Part shown: piece after piece, positions 36,274-47,032 of the stretch
Numbering within the stretch: the stretch's first letter is position 1
Layout of the letters: the number at the start of each line of letters is the position of its first letter
DNA from: Pseudomonas sp. ADAK18
GTDB lineage: Bacteria > Pseudomonadota > Gammaproteobacteria > Pseudomonadales > Pseudomonadaceae
Direction: 5' to 3'
Assembly: GCF_012935695.1 (NCBI RefSeq)
Contig: NZ_CP052859.1
Location: 4,319,001 to 4,383,000, forward strand
Length of the DNA stretch: 64,000 nt
The notes under the pieces: generated by a model
Databases searched by the model: none
Seen by the model: only the letters and a program-made list of their open reading frames with translations
Told to the model about the DNA's origin: nothing
Program-made: the position numbers and the translations under genes

Positions 36274-38628
36274 TCACACCGAAGCCCGCTCTCGACGCAT
36301 CCACATCTCGAACGCCATGGCATTCAATGGCCGACTGATCAGGTAGCCCTGGGCGGTATCGCACTTCCACAGCTTCAGCAGTTTCAGGCTGTGCTCGAAC
36401 TCCACGCCCTCAGCCACCACCTTGAGCCCCAGGTTGTGGCTCATTTCGATGGTCGAGCGCACGATCACCCCATCGCCGCTGGTGCTGTCGAGGTTGCGCA
36501 CGAAGGACTTGTCGATCTTCAGTTCCTGCACCGGCAGGCGCTGAAGTTGCGCGAGGGATGAGTAGCCAGTGCCAAAATCGTCCACCGACAGGCTGATGCC
36601 ACAATCGCGCAGTTGCTCCAACACACGCAGGGCCTGCTGCGGGTTGTGCATGATTGCGCTCTCGGTGATTTCAAACACCAACTGCTCCGCCGGTACGCCG
36701 TAGTGCGCCAGCCGCTCAGTGACGCGAGTGGCCAGGCTGTCATCGCTCAGGTCATCCACCGAGATGTTCACCGACAGTTGCACCTGCCACCCCCGCACAT
36801 CCCACTCGGCCAATTGGCGGATGGATTCCTCGATCACCCATTGAGTCAAGCTGCCAATACTGCCAGTGCGTTCAGCCAAGGGAATGAATTCGGATGGCGA
36901 GACCAGCCCCAGGGTTGGGTGCTGCCAACGCAACAATGCCTCGGCCTGGCGCACATGGCCGTGGTGCAGGTCGAGCTTGGGTTGGTAACACAGGAACAAC
37001 TCGTTCTCCACCGCTGCCCGGCGCAGATCTCGGATCAGGGTGATCTGGCGCTGGTGGACCAGGTCACGGTCCTGCTGATAAATCTGCAAATAGCCGGGCA
37101 GCGCCGCAGCATCGTGGCGAGCAATGGACGCACGACTGATCAGTTCCTCGACGTGTTGCCCATCAGCAGGATAAGCGGCGATACCGATGCTCACTTCATG
37201 CCTGAGCTCATCACCGCCAATGTGCTGGGGCTCCGTCAGCAACCCATACAAACGGTCGGCCCGAGCCACGGCGCGGTCGATCTGGGTGTTTTCCAGCAGC
37301 AGCAAAAATTCAGTGCCGGTGATCCGCGCCGCCGTGTCGCTGGCCGACAGGCTGCACAACAAACAACGGCTGGCCTCGCGCAGCATCTCTTCCACCCCTT
37401 GGGGGCCAAAGCCTTCGTTGATCACCCGGTAGTTTTCAATCCCCAGGTACAGCAACACCACCGGCCGGCCGGCGCTGATCGCACTGCCCAGGCGCTCCAT
37501 GGCCAGGGCGCGGTTGGGCAGGCCTGTCAGCGGATCATGCAAGGCGTTGTGGGCCAGTTGTTGCTCGCGCACGGCAATGCCGCTTTGCATGGCATTGAAC
37601 GCATGGGCCAGCAGGCCGAACTCATCCCGACGGCGCACCACGACCGGCGTGCGGTAATCACCGGCACCGATACGCTCGGCGGCCCGCACCAATGTATTGA
37701 GCGGGCGCGAGACCCGCCGCGCCATGAACAACACGCCCACCGACGACACCACCAACGCCGCCAGGGCGATGCCGAGAAACTGCCCATCAAGGGGCGCGAA
37801 GGATTGCAGTGAATGGTCCAGGGGGCTTTGCAGCAACACCTGCACCGGGTTGCGGTCACGGTCGTCGGTGTTGGCCAGTTGCAGAGCCTGGTTGAGAAAA
37901 CGCTGCCCGCCCAGGACGCTCATTTGTGCGGGCCGGTTTTGCGCAGAGTTGTTCCGCGAATCCTGCATGACGCCGGTAATCGCCGCCCAATAGGCATGGG
38001 GCTGGGTGCTGAACAGTTCGCCGGGCTGCCGGTCGTGTTGGCTCATGAACGACACTTCGAGGTTGCTCATGGTGCGCAGTTCGCTGGCGAAGATATCGTC
38101 CATGCGAAACCCCATCACCACACGGGCGATGGGCTGCGGGTCGAGGACCTCATCCTGCACCAGCAGGAAGGGATGGCCGCCGATGGTCACAATCAACGTC
38201 TGCAAGGCGCTGCGCCGAGCCTGGCGCAAAGCATCGGTGTAGGGGAAGGCTCGGTCCTGAGGGACGGCAGGCAAGGTACTGGCGATGACCTGGCCACCAA
38301 GGCCCAGGACAAACACCTCACTGGCGCGAATGCCCGTGCCGTGCCGACGCAACGCGGCGAGAATCGGCGCCGCTTGGCCTCCCGCGACAGCGCGGCGAAA
38401 CTGCGAGTCCACCGTCAGCCAATCAAGGCCATATTGCAGGCGTCGACCGCGCAGCTCCAGCAACCGCTCGAACACCCGGCTACCGGTTTCCAGTTGCACC
38501 TGCGCCTGGTTTTCCACGGCATGGTAGGTGGCGGTTTTCATCGCGAAGTACACCGCGCCCACTACCACCAACAATAACAGCGCCAGCACACCGGCAATCC
38601 GCGCCTGGAAGGTATGGCGCCATTTCAT
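36274..38628 (-). CDS. Membrane GGDEF-EAL protein, likely c-di-GMP phosphodiesterase
   Basis: A 784-residue inner-membrane protein: first helix near 12-30, a large periplasmic sensor region of about 240 residues, second helix near 280-300, HAMP near 300-350, GGDEF domain and EAL domain. The GGDEF signature is GTEF at 438-441, so cyclase activity is doubtful. The EAL motif (Glu563, AEALLRWQHP) and DDFGTGYSSLAQLQRLPV are intact, so phosphodiesterase activity is likely. The ATG at 38628 has GAGGG upstream and puts the first helix near the N-terminus. It lies back to back with the oxygenase gene; its signal is unknown. Confidence 0.88.
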   Translation of the reverse strand: MKWRHTFQARIAGVLALLLLVVVGAVYFAMKTATYHAVENQAQVQLETGSRVFERLLELRGRRLQYGLDWLTVDSQFRRAVAGGQAAPILAALRRHGTGIRASEVFVLGLGGQVIASTLPAVPQDRAFPYTDALRQARRSALQTLIVTIGGHPFLLVQDEVLDPQPIARVVMGFRMDDIFASELRTMSNLEVSFMSQHDRQPGELFSTQPHAYWAAITGVMQDSRNNSAQNRPAQMSVLGGQRFLNQALQLANTDDRDRNPVQVLLQSPLDHSLQSFAPLDGQFLGIALAALVVSSVGVLFMARRVSRPLNTLVRAAERIGAGDYRTPVVVRRRDEFGLLAHAFNAMQSGIAVREQQLAHNALHDPLTGLPNRALAMERLGSAISAGRPVVLLYLGIENYRVINEGFGPQGVEEMLREASRCLLCSLSASDTAARITGTEFLLLLENTQIDRAVARADRLYGLLTEPQHIGGDELRHEVSIGIAAYPADGQHVEELISRASIARHDAAALPGYLQIYQQDRDLVHQRQITLIRDLRRAAVENELFLCYQPKLDLHHGHVRQAEALLRWQHPTLGLVSPSEFIPLAERTGSIGSLTQWVIEESIRQLAEWDVRGWQVQLSVNISVDDLSDDSLATRVTERLAHYGVPAEQLVFEITESAIMHNPQQALRVLEQLRDCGISLSVDDFGTGYSSLAQLQRLPVQELKIDKSFVRNLDSTSGDGVIVRSTIEMSHNLGLKVVAEGVEFEHSLKLLKLWKCDTAQGYLISRPLNAMAFEMWMRRERASV

Positions 38629-38823
38629 GCCCACGCCCTCTTCAATGAGCCGAAAAACCCCTTGGTCATCTGCGTCCCTCGCAACAACTGAACCCGGCGT
38701 CAAAAAAATGCCCTTCCAGGAAGGACACTTGGATTTTCCAGATTAGCCTTGGATGAGCAGAAGCACACGCAATAAAACAGGGACGTCGACTGTCATTAAA
38801 ATGGCGTTATTTTTTTGTGGTGC

Positions 38824-39992
38824 TTAACTTCTTGCCCGCATGAAATCACCCCAACGCCGCACCAGGTAGTTGTGCTCGTCCATCACCGAGTTCCACACCG
38901 CGATATGGCCCATGCGCTGCTCGTAGGAGCCGCCGTCGCGCACCTCGCCAATATCGATCAACGGCAAGCCGTCGCTACCCAGCAGCTCTTCCCGGGCCGG
39001 CTTGCCGGCGTACCAGTAATCCCATTCGGCGCTGCTCAAGTGGTCACGGGTACGGGCCGGGTTGCCAATGTAGTAACCCTGGCGAGCCATCACCGCGCCC
39101 GGCCAACCGGACAGCCACCAGTTGAGGTAGGCGTAGGCCGCATCCAACACCCGGCCCTTGGCATGTCGCGACAGGGACAGGCCGCCGAACCAGGCGCGAT
39201 AACCTTCCCGAGGCACCGCCAAACGGTATTTGACCCCGGCGCGGTGCAGGCGCATCAAGGTCGGCGACCAGAGGCTCTGGATATCGACATTGGGGCTGAG
39301 CATCAATTGCGCCGCTTCTTCGTCATCGGACCAGAACGCCGCAAAGTGCCCTTCCTTCTGTTTGCGTACCAGGATGTCGGCCAGCACATCGATCTCCTCG
39401 ATGCTCATGTTGCCGATGTCCTTGAAGCTGGCCAGACCCGCGCCCTGTACCGCCAACGCCGCATCGAGGGCGCCGATGGCGGCGTCGCTTTGCAATGCGG
39501 TGCGGGCACTCCAGGCCGGATCCAGCAACCAGCCCCAGCTTTCGTTGGACGGGCTGAAGCCGACGGGAAGACGTTCGGGGCGGTAGGCAAAGCTGTCGGC
39601 GTTGTGGGTCAAGGGCAGCATGCTGATACGGTGGGTGGCGGTGCTGCCGAGGCTGCCGTCGTGTTGCACGAACAAGCGCTCGCTGGGCACGCTGCCGCCG
39701 CCCAGACGGTCGTTGGCGGACAAACGGCCACGCTTGGGCAGGTCATTGATTTCATGCCATAGGGCGATGCGCTGGGTGTCGATGGGCTGGATCGCCCGCG
39801 CCGGCCAGACGAAGTCGACGTTGTGAAACCACTGGTCGTACAGGTCATAGCTTTCGGGCTGCATCACTGCAATGCGCTGGGCCTTTTCGACGTCGTGCAC
39901 TTGATAGACCAGGCGAATCCCCAGTTCCTGTTCGGCGCGTACGCGCAAACACTCAAGCAACGTCACCGACGTCCCCAGCACACGCAACGTAA

Positions 39993-39996
<4 letters not shown>
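38824..39996 (-). CDS. Leaderless solute-binding-like protein (PotD/extracellular family)
   Basis: A 390-residue protein of the periplasmic solute-binding fold typical of ABC importers for polyamine-like compounds: opens with ITLRVLGTSVTLLECLRVRA, contains LTHNADSFAYRPERLPVG and, near the end, WWLSGWPGAVMARQGYYIG. It has no signal peptide: the first residues after the ATG are already the first beta strand. No ABC permease or ATPase gene is adjacent. The start overlaps the CobW stop (ATGA), so the two proteins are made together. It may act as a cytoplasmic ligand carrier or sensor, or the true start may be missed; no upstream extension is visible in frame because of the overlap. Confidence 0.7.
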
Positions 39997-40967
<971 letters not shown>

Positions 40968-41050
40968 ATTCTTAACTCCATATCGACCTTGTAGATACCG
41001 TCTTGCGCGTCACCAGGCAAGAGTCCTGTCAGGTCATACATTTGGCCCGT

Positions 41051-41147
41051 TGTAGCCGCTGCCGAGGCACGAGGCTGCGATAAGTGCCGATCGCAGGCTG
41101 CGCCAGCGGCTACAGGTGATCGACACGGCCTTGGCTGCGGCTACAGG
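41051..41147. repeat. TGTAGCCGC-type REP cluster overlapping a stop codon
   Basis: TGTAGCCGCTGCCGAGGCAC at the left pairs with GCGGCTACA at 41106-41114, and a further arm GGCTGCGGCTACAG ends at 41146. The final arm supplies the TAG stop of the CxxC mini-protein gene. Confidence 0.75.
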
Positions 41148-41440
41148 GATTGTTCCAGATGATCGAGCAGTGTTGGGTCCAACGGATCCAACGGTCGGCC
41201 GAGCATGGTTTCCGCTGCCCGCCACAGCTGATCCAGACCGCTCGCCAGTTCTTGCTTGCCGGTAGCCCCCAACAGCAGATAAGACGCGCCCTGGAAGTCC
41301 TCGACCTTGAGCCGGAACACCGCCAGCACCTGATTGATCGCCGCGATCCGGCGCAGGCGTTCGCGACGACGGGGCAGTTCATCGCCCAGAGGGTCGCTCC
41401 AGTGCAGGTCTTCGCCCAGCAGTCCGCAGAGTCCACACAT
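41141..41440 (-). CDS. CxxC mini-protein of unknown function
   Basis: A 99-residue protein that begins MCGLCGLLGEDLHWSDP, so it carries a Cys-x-x-Cys pair at residues 2 and 5 directly after the start, with a His and acids nearby, then a helical part (ERLRRIAAINQVLAVFRLKV). A thiol- or metal-binding role is suggested by position next to a CobW GTPase, but I recognise no family. It is 14 bases after the SDR gene in the same direction. Its stop codon lies in a REP-type repeat, so the original C-terminus may have been trimmed or replaced. Confidence 0.65.
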   Translation of the reverse strand: MCGLCGLLGEDLHWSDPLGDELPRRRERLRRIAAINQVLAVFRLKVEDFQGASYLLLGATGKQELASGLDQLWRAAETMLGRPLDPLDPTLLDHLEQSL

Positions 41441-41454
41441 AACTTATTGCTCAC

Positions 41455-42204
41455 TCATGGCATGACGTCGCCGGAGTTCGGGCCAAGGGTCTGGCCGACG
41501 AACAGGTTGCCGCCAGGTTCGCTGGCAAGCAGCACGGCGGTGGGGGCAACTTCGTCCGCCAGACCAAAACGGCCCAAGGGTAACTCGGCAGATTTGGCAC
41601 GCTTCCAGGTGTCACTGATACCGCCGACCAAGGGCGTTTCGATCGGGCCGGGGGCGATGGCGTTGACCAGCACGTTATCTTTCGCCACTTCCAGGGCCAG
41701 GGACTTGGTGAAGCCAATCACGCCGGCCTTGGCGGCTGCGTAATGGGTCAGTTCGGCGCCGCCCTTGATGCCCAGTTGCGAGGCAACGTTGATGATACGT
41801 CCCCAGCGCTGCGCGAGCATGTGGGGCAAAGCGCGCTGGCTGGCGACGAAGACGCTGGTAAGGTCGACGCGCAGCATGTCGTTCCACATCTCGATACTCA
41901 GATCGACGCAACGGGCCTGGGTCAGCATGCCGGCGTTGTTGACCAGAATGTCGATACCGCCGTAATGCGCGACGCACGCATCGACGCTGGCCTGGGCCCC
42001 TTCGACGGTGCCGACATCGGCCACGCATTCGAAGACTTCGGCGCCCAGGGTGCGGCAGGTTTGGGTGGTTTCGGCCAAGCGGGTGGCGTCGCGGTCGGCC
42101 AGTAGCAGGCGTGCGCCTTCGACGGCGTAGGCACGGGCGATGGCGGCTCCGATGCCGCTGGCGGCGCCGGTAATGACGGCGCGGCGATTAGTGAGTTGGG
42201 GCAT
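41455..42204 (-). CDS. Short-chain dehydrogenase/reductase 1
   Basis: A 249-residue classical [11 protein letters not shown] for the dinucleotide, NNAG, a catalytic Ser in INVASQLG, YAAAK with Tyr and Lys, then NAIAPGPIETPLVGG. It probably oxidises or reduces an alcohol or ketone with NAD(P). AAGGAGGG before the ATG indicates strong translation. It is downstream of the second SDR, separated by a REP repeat, and probably acts on the same or a linked intermediate. Confidence 0.85.
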   Translation of the reverse strand: MPQLTNRRAVITGAASGIGAAIARAYAVEGARLLLADRDATRLAETTQTCRTLGAEVFECVADVGTVEGAQASVDACVAHYGGIDILVNNAGMLTQARCVDLSIEMWNDMLRVDLTSVFVASQRALPHMLAQRWGRIINVASQLGIKGGAELTHYAAAKAGVIGFTKSLALEVAKDNVLVNAIAPGPIETPLVGGISDTWKRAKSAELPLGRFGLADEVAPTAVLLASEPGGNLFVGQTLGPNSGDVMP

Positions 42205-42239
42205 TGTTAGCCCTCCTTTGATGAATGAACACCATCAAG

Positions 42240-42327
42240 TGTGGGAGCTGGCTTGCCTGCGATGCAGACACCTCGGTGTATCAGCCGAACCCGAGGTGAT
42301 GCCATCGCAGGCAAGCCAGCTCCCACA
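42240..42327. repeat. REP-type inverted repeat between the two SDR genes
   Basis: TGTGGGAGCTGGCTTGCCTG and CAGGCAAGCCAGCTCCCACA frame an 88-base hairpin with inner CCTCGG palindromes. Same design as 53677-53763. Confidence 0.85.
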
Positions 42328-42355
42328 TTGGATTGTGCGTGGATTGAAACTGGGA

Positions 42356-43117
42356 TTAATCCGGCCAGCGCACCGTCAGCCCGCCATCAATCACAATGCT
42401 CTGCCCCGTCAGGTAACTCGACTCCTCACTGGTCAAAAACCGCACCAGGGACGCCACTTCATCCGCCCGCCCTACCCGGCCCAACGGAATCGCCCGCGCC
42501 GCTTTCGCCAAGCCCTCAGGCCCCAAGGAGTTCTTCGCATCCAGCGACTGCGGCGTTTCAATCAACCCCGGAATCACCGCATTGCAACGAATCCCCAGCG
42601 GCGCCAACTCCACCGCCAGCGACCGGCACAACCCCGGCACGCCGGCCTTGGCCGCCGCATAATGTGAATGTTCCTGCCAGCCATACACCCCACCGGCAAT
42701 CGACGATATCGCCACCAGCGCCCCACCTTCACGCATATGCCGGGTCGCCGCACGGAAAGTGCGCATCACCCCCGTCAGGTCGACATTGAGCATCTCGTTC
42801 CACAACTCATCGGTCATCTCCAGCAACGGTGCGCGGCGCAGCAGGCCGGCGTTGGCCACTGCGTAATCGAGACGACCAAAGTGCTGGATCGCCTGGGCGG
42901 CCAGGTTATCCACAGACGCGGTATCGCCCACGTCCAACGGCAGCATCAGGCATTCACCGCCGGCCTGCTCCACCAGCGCGACGGTCTGATGCGGGTCATG
43001 GGGATCGGCCGGGTAATAACCGCCCACCACCGCCACACCGCTGCGGGCATAGGCCACCGCGAGGGCCTGGCCGATGCCACTGGCAGCACCGGTAATCAAG
43101 GCAACTTTACGACTCAT
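42356..43117 (-). CDS. Short-chain dehydrogenase/reductase 2
   Basis: A 253-residue classical SDR with [34 protein letters not shown] and IPGLIETPQ. It is about 35-40 percent like the first SDR by eye and could catalyse a neighbouring step. ATG at 43117 has AAGGAG eight bases upstream; a TTG one codon earlier is not preferred. It ends 150 bases before the next SDR, with a REP element in between. Confidence 0.87.
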   Translation of the reverse strand: MSRKVALITGAASGIGQALAVAYARSGVAVVGGYYPADPHDPHQTVALVEQAGGECLMLPLDVGDTASVDNLAAQAIQHFGRLDYAVANAGLLRRAPLLEMTDELWNEMLNVDLTGVMRTFRAATRHMREGGALVAISSIAGGVYGWQEHSHYAAAKAGVPGLCRSLAVELAPLGIRCNAVIPGLIETPQSLDAKNSLGPEGLAKAARAIPLGRVGRADEVASLVRFLTSEESSYLTGQSIVIDGGLTVRWPD

Positions 43118-43129
43118 CAACTGAACTCC

Positions 43130-44470
43130 TTACTGGACGGTTTCCGGACGCACATGGCGCGCGGCAAACATCAGCGCACCGGAGAGAAAGCACGGCAGTG
43201 CGCCGAAATACAGGGCTGAGGTCTGCCAATCGCCGCCAGCCGACAACACCGATGTGGCACCGAAACCTGCGACCACGGCCCCAATCGGCCCCATCGCGTG
43301 AATGATCGCGCCGCCGGTGGCGCGGATGCTGGTGGGAAAACTTTCACTGATGAAAAACAGTGCCGCCGAGTACGGCCCGATCAGGAAGAACAAGCCCAGA
43401 CTGTAGAGCCCGACCACCATTGGCATGTTGCTCGGGCCATAGAGCATCCCGGCAAACGCCAGCCCGCCGAGCATCCAGCCCAGGCCGATCACATTGCGTC
43501 GGCCGATCTTGTCGCCCATCCAGCCGTGGCAGAGGTAACCGCAGTAACCCACCAGATTCGACAGCACCAGAATGATCAGCGAGTTCTCAAACGAGATGTG
43601 GTGCACGCTGACGATCACCGACGTGCCCAGCACGCTGAACACCTGGATCGCTGCCCAGTTGAGCAGGATCGCCGCACCGATCACCAAGGTCGCGCGACGG
43701 GCCGGGCCACGAAATGCAGCTTTGAGGCCAGCCTTGCTGTGTTCGTCATAGTCCACGCCGTAGGTCATGGCGACATTTTGTGCCTCTGCCACCGCACCGC
43801 TTTTACGCAGTTCGCCGATGCGCTGGTGGATCTGGAATTGCGGGCTCTCCTTGAGCTTGCGAGCCATGATCGCGATCACGATCGCCGGAATCGCCGCAAA
43901 CACGAAGCAACCCTGCCAACCAATGATCGGCAGCAGCAACGCGGTCAACCCCGCCGCGATCAACGCCCCCACCGGCCAGCCGCCCTGCACCAGGCTGTAG
44001 ATAAAACCACGCCGCTTGGCCAGCTTCGGGTCATCAGAGGCCGCGTACAGCTCGCTCAGGTACGTGGCGTTGACCGTTTCCTCGGCATATCCCAGACCGC
44101 CCAACGAACGGATGAAGATCAGCGGCGACTTGCCCCACGCGCCGCCGATGGCGGTCAAGGCGGAGCAGATCGCCGAACCCGCGACAGTAAAAATAATCCC
44201 TTTGCGCCGCCCGAGTTTGTCTACCAAAGGCCCAATGGCCAAGGCCACCACGGCGGTGCCCACGGCGACCCAGGTGGCGATTTCAGCTTGCTCCACTTCA
44301 CCCCAACCAAAGTGCCGGCCGATCTCCGGCAGCAGGGTGCCGAAAAGGATGAAGTCATACACCGCAAACACCCAGGCGAAAAACGCGATCCAGGTGGCAA
44401 AACGCACTTCCTTGGGCGTCAGTTGCCGGGGTTTCCAGCCAGTCAGATCAAGCTTGTTGTAGATAGACAT
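43130..44470 (-). CDS. MFS transporter (sialate/aromatic-acid symporter-like)
   Basis: A 446-residue major facilitator with twelve membrane segments. ATWIAFFAWVFAVYDFILFG near the start and DKLGRRKG in the first cytosolic loop match proton symporters of organic acids (AAHS/SHS type). A second DKIGRRN loop marks the second half, and helix-rich stretches such as LFFLIGPYSAALFFISESFP follow. Its place between the imidase-like and SDR genes implies it imports the pathway substrate or an intermediate acid. Confidence 0.87.
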   Translation of the reverse strand: MSIYNKLDLTGWKPRQLTPKEVRFATWIAFFAWVFAVYDFILFGTLLPEIGRHFGWGEVEQAEIATWVAVGTAVVALAIGPLVDKLGRRKGIIFTVAGSAICSALTAIGGAWGKSPLIFIRSLGGLGYAEETVNATYLSELYAASDDPKLAKRRGFIYSLVQGGWPVGALIAAGLTALLLPIIGWQGCFVFAAIPAIVIAIMARKLKESPQFQIHQRIGELRKSGAVAEAQNVAMTYGVDYDEHSKAGLKAAFRGPARRATLVIGAAILLNWAAIQVFSVLGTSVIVSVHHISFENSLIILVLSNLVGYCGYLCHGWMGDKIGRRNVIGLGWMLGGLAFAGMLYGPSNMPMVVGLYSLGLFFLIGPYSAALFFISESFPTSIRATGGAIIHAMGPIGAVVAGFGATSVLSAGGDWQTSALYFGALPCFLSGALMFAARHVRPETVQ

Positions 44471-44497
44471 GAGTCGCGCCTCGATGGGAGCAAAGGG

Positions 44498-45376
44498 TCA
44501 GGTACGGGGTTGGCGGCGGATAAAGTCGTCGGCGATTTCGTCGAAAGTGACAAAGCGCACGCCGGCATGGCTCTGGATGTGTTCGATCAGTCGTTCGAGC
44601 ATCAGCAGCACTTGTGGGCGACCGGACACATCGGGGTGGATGGTCATGGTGAACACGGCATGTTCGTGTTCGCGGTAGACCCAGTCGAACTGGTCGCGCC
44701 ACATTTCTTCAAGGTGGCGCGGGTTAACGAAGCCGTGGCTGTTGGGGGCCTTTTTGATGAACATCATCGGTGGCAGGTCGTCGAGGTACCAGTTGGCCGG
44801 AATCTCCACCAGGTCGGTTTCTTCGCCGCGTACCAGAGGTTTCATCCAAGTGTCGGGGTGCTGGCTGTAGTCGATCTTGGTCCAGCTGTCGCCCTTGCGC
44901 ACGTAGTAGGGATGGAAGTCGTTGTGCATCAGGCTGTGGTCGTACTTGATGCCTTTTTTCAGCAGCAGTTCGTTGGTGACTTTGCTGAACTCCCACCATG
45001 GCGCCACGTAGCCGGTGGGCCGTTTGCCGGTGACCTGGGTGATCAGTTCGATGGACTTGTCGAGGACGATTTCTTCCTGCTCGGCCGTCATGGCGATGGG
45101 GTTTTCGTGGCTGTAGCCGTGCACGCCGATTTCGTGGCCGGCGTCGGCCACAGCCTTCATCTGCTCGGGGAAGGTTTCCATCGAGTGGCCGGGGATAAAC
45201 CAGGTGGTGCGCAGGCCGTAGCGTTCAAACAATTTCAGCAAGCGTGGTGCGCCGATTTCACCGGCGAACAGGCCACGGGAAATATCGTCTGGGGAATCTT
45301 CGCCGCCGTAGGAACCGAGCCAGCCGGCGACCGCGTCGACGTCGACGCCAAATGCACAGAGGATGTCTTTAGCCAT
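44498..45376 (-). CDS. Imidase/PgdA-type polysaccharide-deacetylase-fold hydrolase
   Basis: A 292-residue NodB-fold hydrolase. Metal ligands are Asp12 and Asp14 in [10 protein letters not shown] and His86/His90 in [15 protein letters not shown] and IHPDVSG complete the site. The sequence matches, region by region, the Helicobacter HP0310 protein (HpPgdA) and the length of the zinc-dependent cyclic imide hydrolase of P. putida (about 293). I favour hydrolysis of a cyclic imide or ring amide, because an amidase gene follows the same operon; peptidoglycan deacetylation is the alternative, but there is no signal peptide. A CobW GTPase downstream may supply its metal. Confidence 0.8.
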   Translation of the reverse strand: MAKDILCAFGVDVDAVAGWLGSYGGEDSPDDISRGLFAGEIGAPRLLKLFERYGLRTTWFIPGHSMETFPEQMKAVADAGHEIGVHGYSHENPIAMTAEQEEIVLDKSIELITQVTGKRPTGYVAPWWEFSKVTNELLLKKGIKYDHSLMHNDFHPYYVRKGDSWTKIDYSQHPDTWMKPLVRGEETDLVEIPANWYLDDLPPMMFIKKAPNSHGFVNPRHLEEMWRDQFDWVYREHEHAVFTMTIHPDVSGRPQVLLMLERLIEHIQSHAGVRFVTFDEIADDFIRRQPRT

Positions 45377-45387
45377 GATGTGTCTCC

Positions 45388-46731
45388 TTATTGGATAAGT
45401 GCGGTTTCAACCGAGAGCGCAGCTCTTAACAGCCGCGCGTCTTCGCCGCTGGGGGCGCTGAGTAGCAGGCCGGTAGGCAGGCCCAGGGCGTCGCGACCGC
45501 TGGGCAGGGTTACGCCGGGCATGTCCAGCAAACTGCCGGGCATGGTCAGGCGCAGGGTGGCAAGGTTGGTGCTGACGAACAGTTGGTCGTCGGCTTCCAG
45601 CGGTGCCAGGACCGGGGCGACATGGGCCACGGTTGGGGTGATGAGGATGGCGCCGTCGAGTTCGTCGATCAGTTGCTGTTGCAAACGGCGGCGGGCGTCG
45701 TACAGGCCCAGCAGTTGGCTGGCAGGTAGCGTGCGCGCGGCTTCAAGGCGGCGGCGTACGCGGGGGTCGAGTTGCTCGGCGTCGGGGCTGTCGAGCAACG
45801 CTTCGTGTAAGGCAAAGGCTTCGAAGGAACCGAGCCAGCCTTGATGCTGGATCAGGTCCAGCGTGGCTTGAAAAACCTTCGAAGGACGTACATCAATCAG
45901 CGCACCAGCAGCCTTTAACTGGTCGATAGAGCGGTGCAGGTTATCGCGCACGCTCTGCTCGACCCTGGCGTCTTCCAGCACGCTTTGTTCAACCTGGAAC
46001 CGCTGACCCTTCAGGCTGCGAGCCGAGCGTGGCTGGCGCTGGTCGCGGCCATTGAGCAAGTCATCAATGGCCAGGGCGTCGCGCACACTGCGGGTCAGCG
46101 GGCCGAGGCTGTCGAGGGTGTGGGCCAGGGGAAACACGCCGTCGCGACTGTAGCGTCGGCAGCTGCTGCGGTAGCCAACCAAGCCGTTGAAGGCGGCGGG
46201 AATGCGGATCGAGCCTGCAGTGTCGGTGCCCATGGCAACCGGCACGATACCGGCCGCCACGGCGACAGCCGAACCTGATGACGAGCCGCCGGGAATGCGC
46301 GGCTGATCAGTGCCGAGCGGGTTGTGGGGCGTGCCGAAATGCGGGTTCAGGCCCAGGCCCGAATACGCCAGCTCGCTGAGGTTGGTCTTGCCCATGCTGA
46401 CCATGCCGACGCGGCACAACTGGCTAACGACCGGGGCGTCCAGCAAGGCAGCCGACGCTTGGCGGCGATAGGCGGCGCCTGCCGTCGTAACACTGCCGGC
46501 GACATCAAACAGATCTTTCCAAGCCAGCGGCACGCCATCGAATACACTCAAGGGCTGCCCGGCACGCCAGCGGGCAGCCGCCGCTTCGGCTTCGCGGCGC
46601 GCGCGCTCGGCGGTCAAGGAAATAAACACGCTTGGGGCCAAGTTCGCGTGAGCGAGTGACTGTTCAAGGGCTTGCACCGGATCACTGCGACCGCTGGCGA
46701 AGTCCTCGGCCAATGAGGTGGCGTCTGACAT
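45388..46731 (-). CDS. Amidase-signature family amidase
   Basis: A 447-residue amidase signature enzyme. Lys72 lies in AWKDLFD, the cis-Ser in [14 protein letters not shown] (about 151) and the nucleophile Ser174 in [19 protein letters not shown], so the Ser-Ser-Lys triad is complete. In a cyclic-imide pathway it could split the half-amide made by the imidase-like enzyme into a dicarboxylate and ammonia; that is inference. The ATG at 46731 is preferred over a start eight codons earlier. First gene of the minus-strand operon, divergent from the GntR gene. Confidence 0.85.
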   Translation of the reverse strand: MSDATSLAEDFASGRSDPVQALEQSLAHANLAPSVFISLTAERARREAEAAAARWRAGQPLSVFDGVPLAWKDLFDVAGSVTTAGAAYRRQASAALLDAPVVSQLCRVGMVSMGKTNLSELAYSGLGLNPHFGTPHNPLGTDQPRIPGGSSSGSAVAVAAGIVPVAMGTDTAGSIRIPAAFNGLVGYRSSCRRYSRDGVFPLAHTLDSLGPLTRSVRDALAIDDLLNGRDQRQPRSARSLKGQRFQVEQSVLEDARVEQSVRDNLHRSIDQLKAAGALIDVRPSKVFQATLDLIQHQGWLGSFEAFALHEALLDSPDAEQLDPRVRRRLEAARTLPASQLLGLYDARRRLQQQLIDELDGAILITPTVAHVAPVLAPLEADDQLFVSTNLATLRLTMPGSLLDMPGVTLPSGRDALGLPTGLLLSAPSGEDARLLRAALSVETALIQ

Positions 46732-46744
46732 GAAAGGACCCCTA

Positions 46745-46775
46745 AAAATGTACATATTAATAAAATGTACATTTT
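46745..46775. promoter_or_regulatory. Direct ATGTACAT operator pair upstream of the amidase operon
   Basis: Two copies of the palindrome ATGTACAT (centres at 46751 and 46768, 17 bases apart), the second extended to AAAATGTACATTTT. They lie directly upstream of the amidase start and could bind the divergent GntR-type regulator. Confidence 0.55.
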
Positions 46776-46925
46776 ACAAAGGCAGCATTCGTGCCAGTCT
46801 CATCGTTATCACGGTGCACCACTCGCAGTTGAAGACCTGAAGCTGGTGTAGATATACGGGCTAGATGGGTTTACATCGTTAAAAGAAAAACCTGCCGGTG
46901 CGCCAAAGGTGACCTAGAATGAAAT

Positions 46926-46952
46926 AATGTATCTTTTACTAATAGATCCATT
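46926..46952. promoter_or_regulatory. Imperfect inverted repeat, second candidate operator
   Basis: AATGTATCT and AGATCCATT form an inverted repeat with a nine-base gap, 80 bases before the GntR start. The half-site ATGTA also occurs in the other operator pair. Confidence 0.35.
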
Positions 46953-47032
46953 TTGGTGCAGAAAAGTAACATTCCTCTATTGATGCCCCCAAAAAAGTGC
47001 CGCTAACGTGGCGCAGAGTGACAGGGGCATCT

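Noticed and set aside
43298..45844. 848-codon open frame antisense to the transporter and imidase genes
   Set aside because: Histidine/glutamine-rich mirror of coding sequence on the other strand; real genes are well supported.
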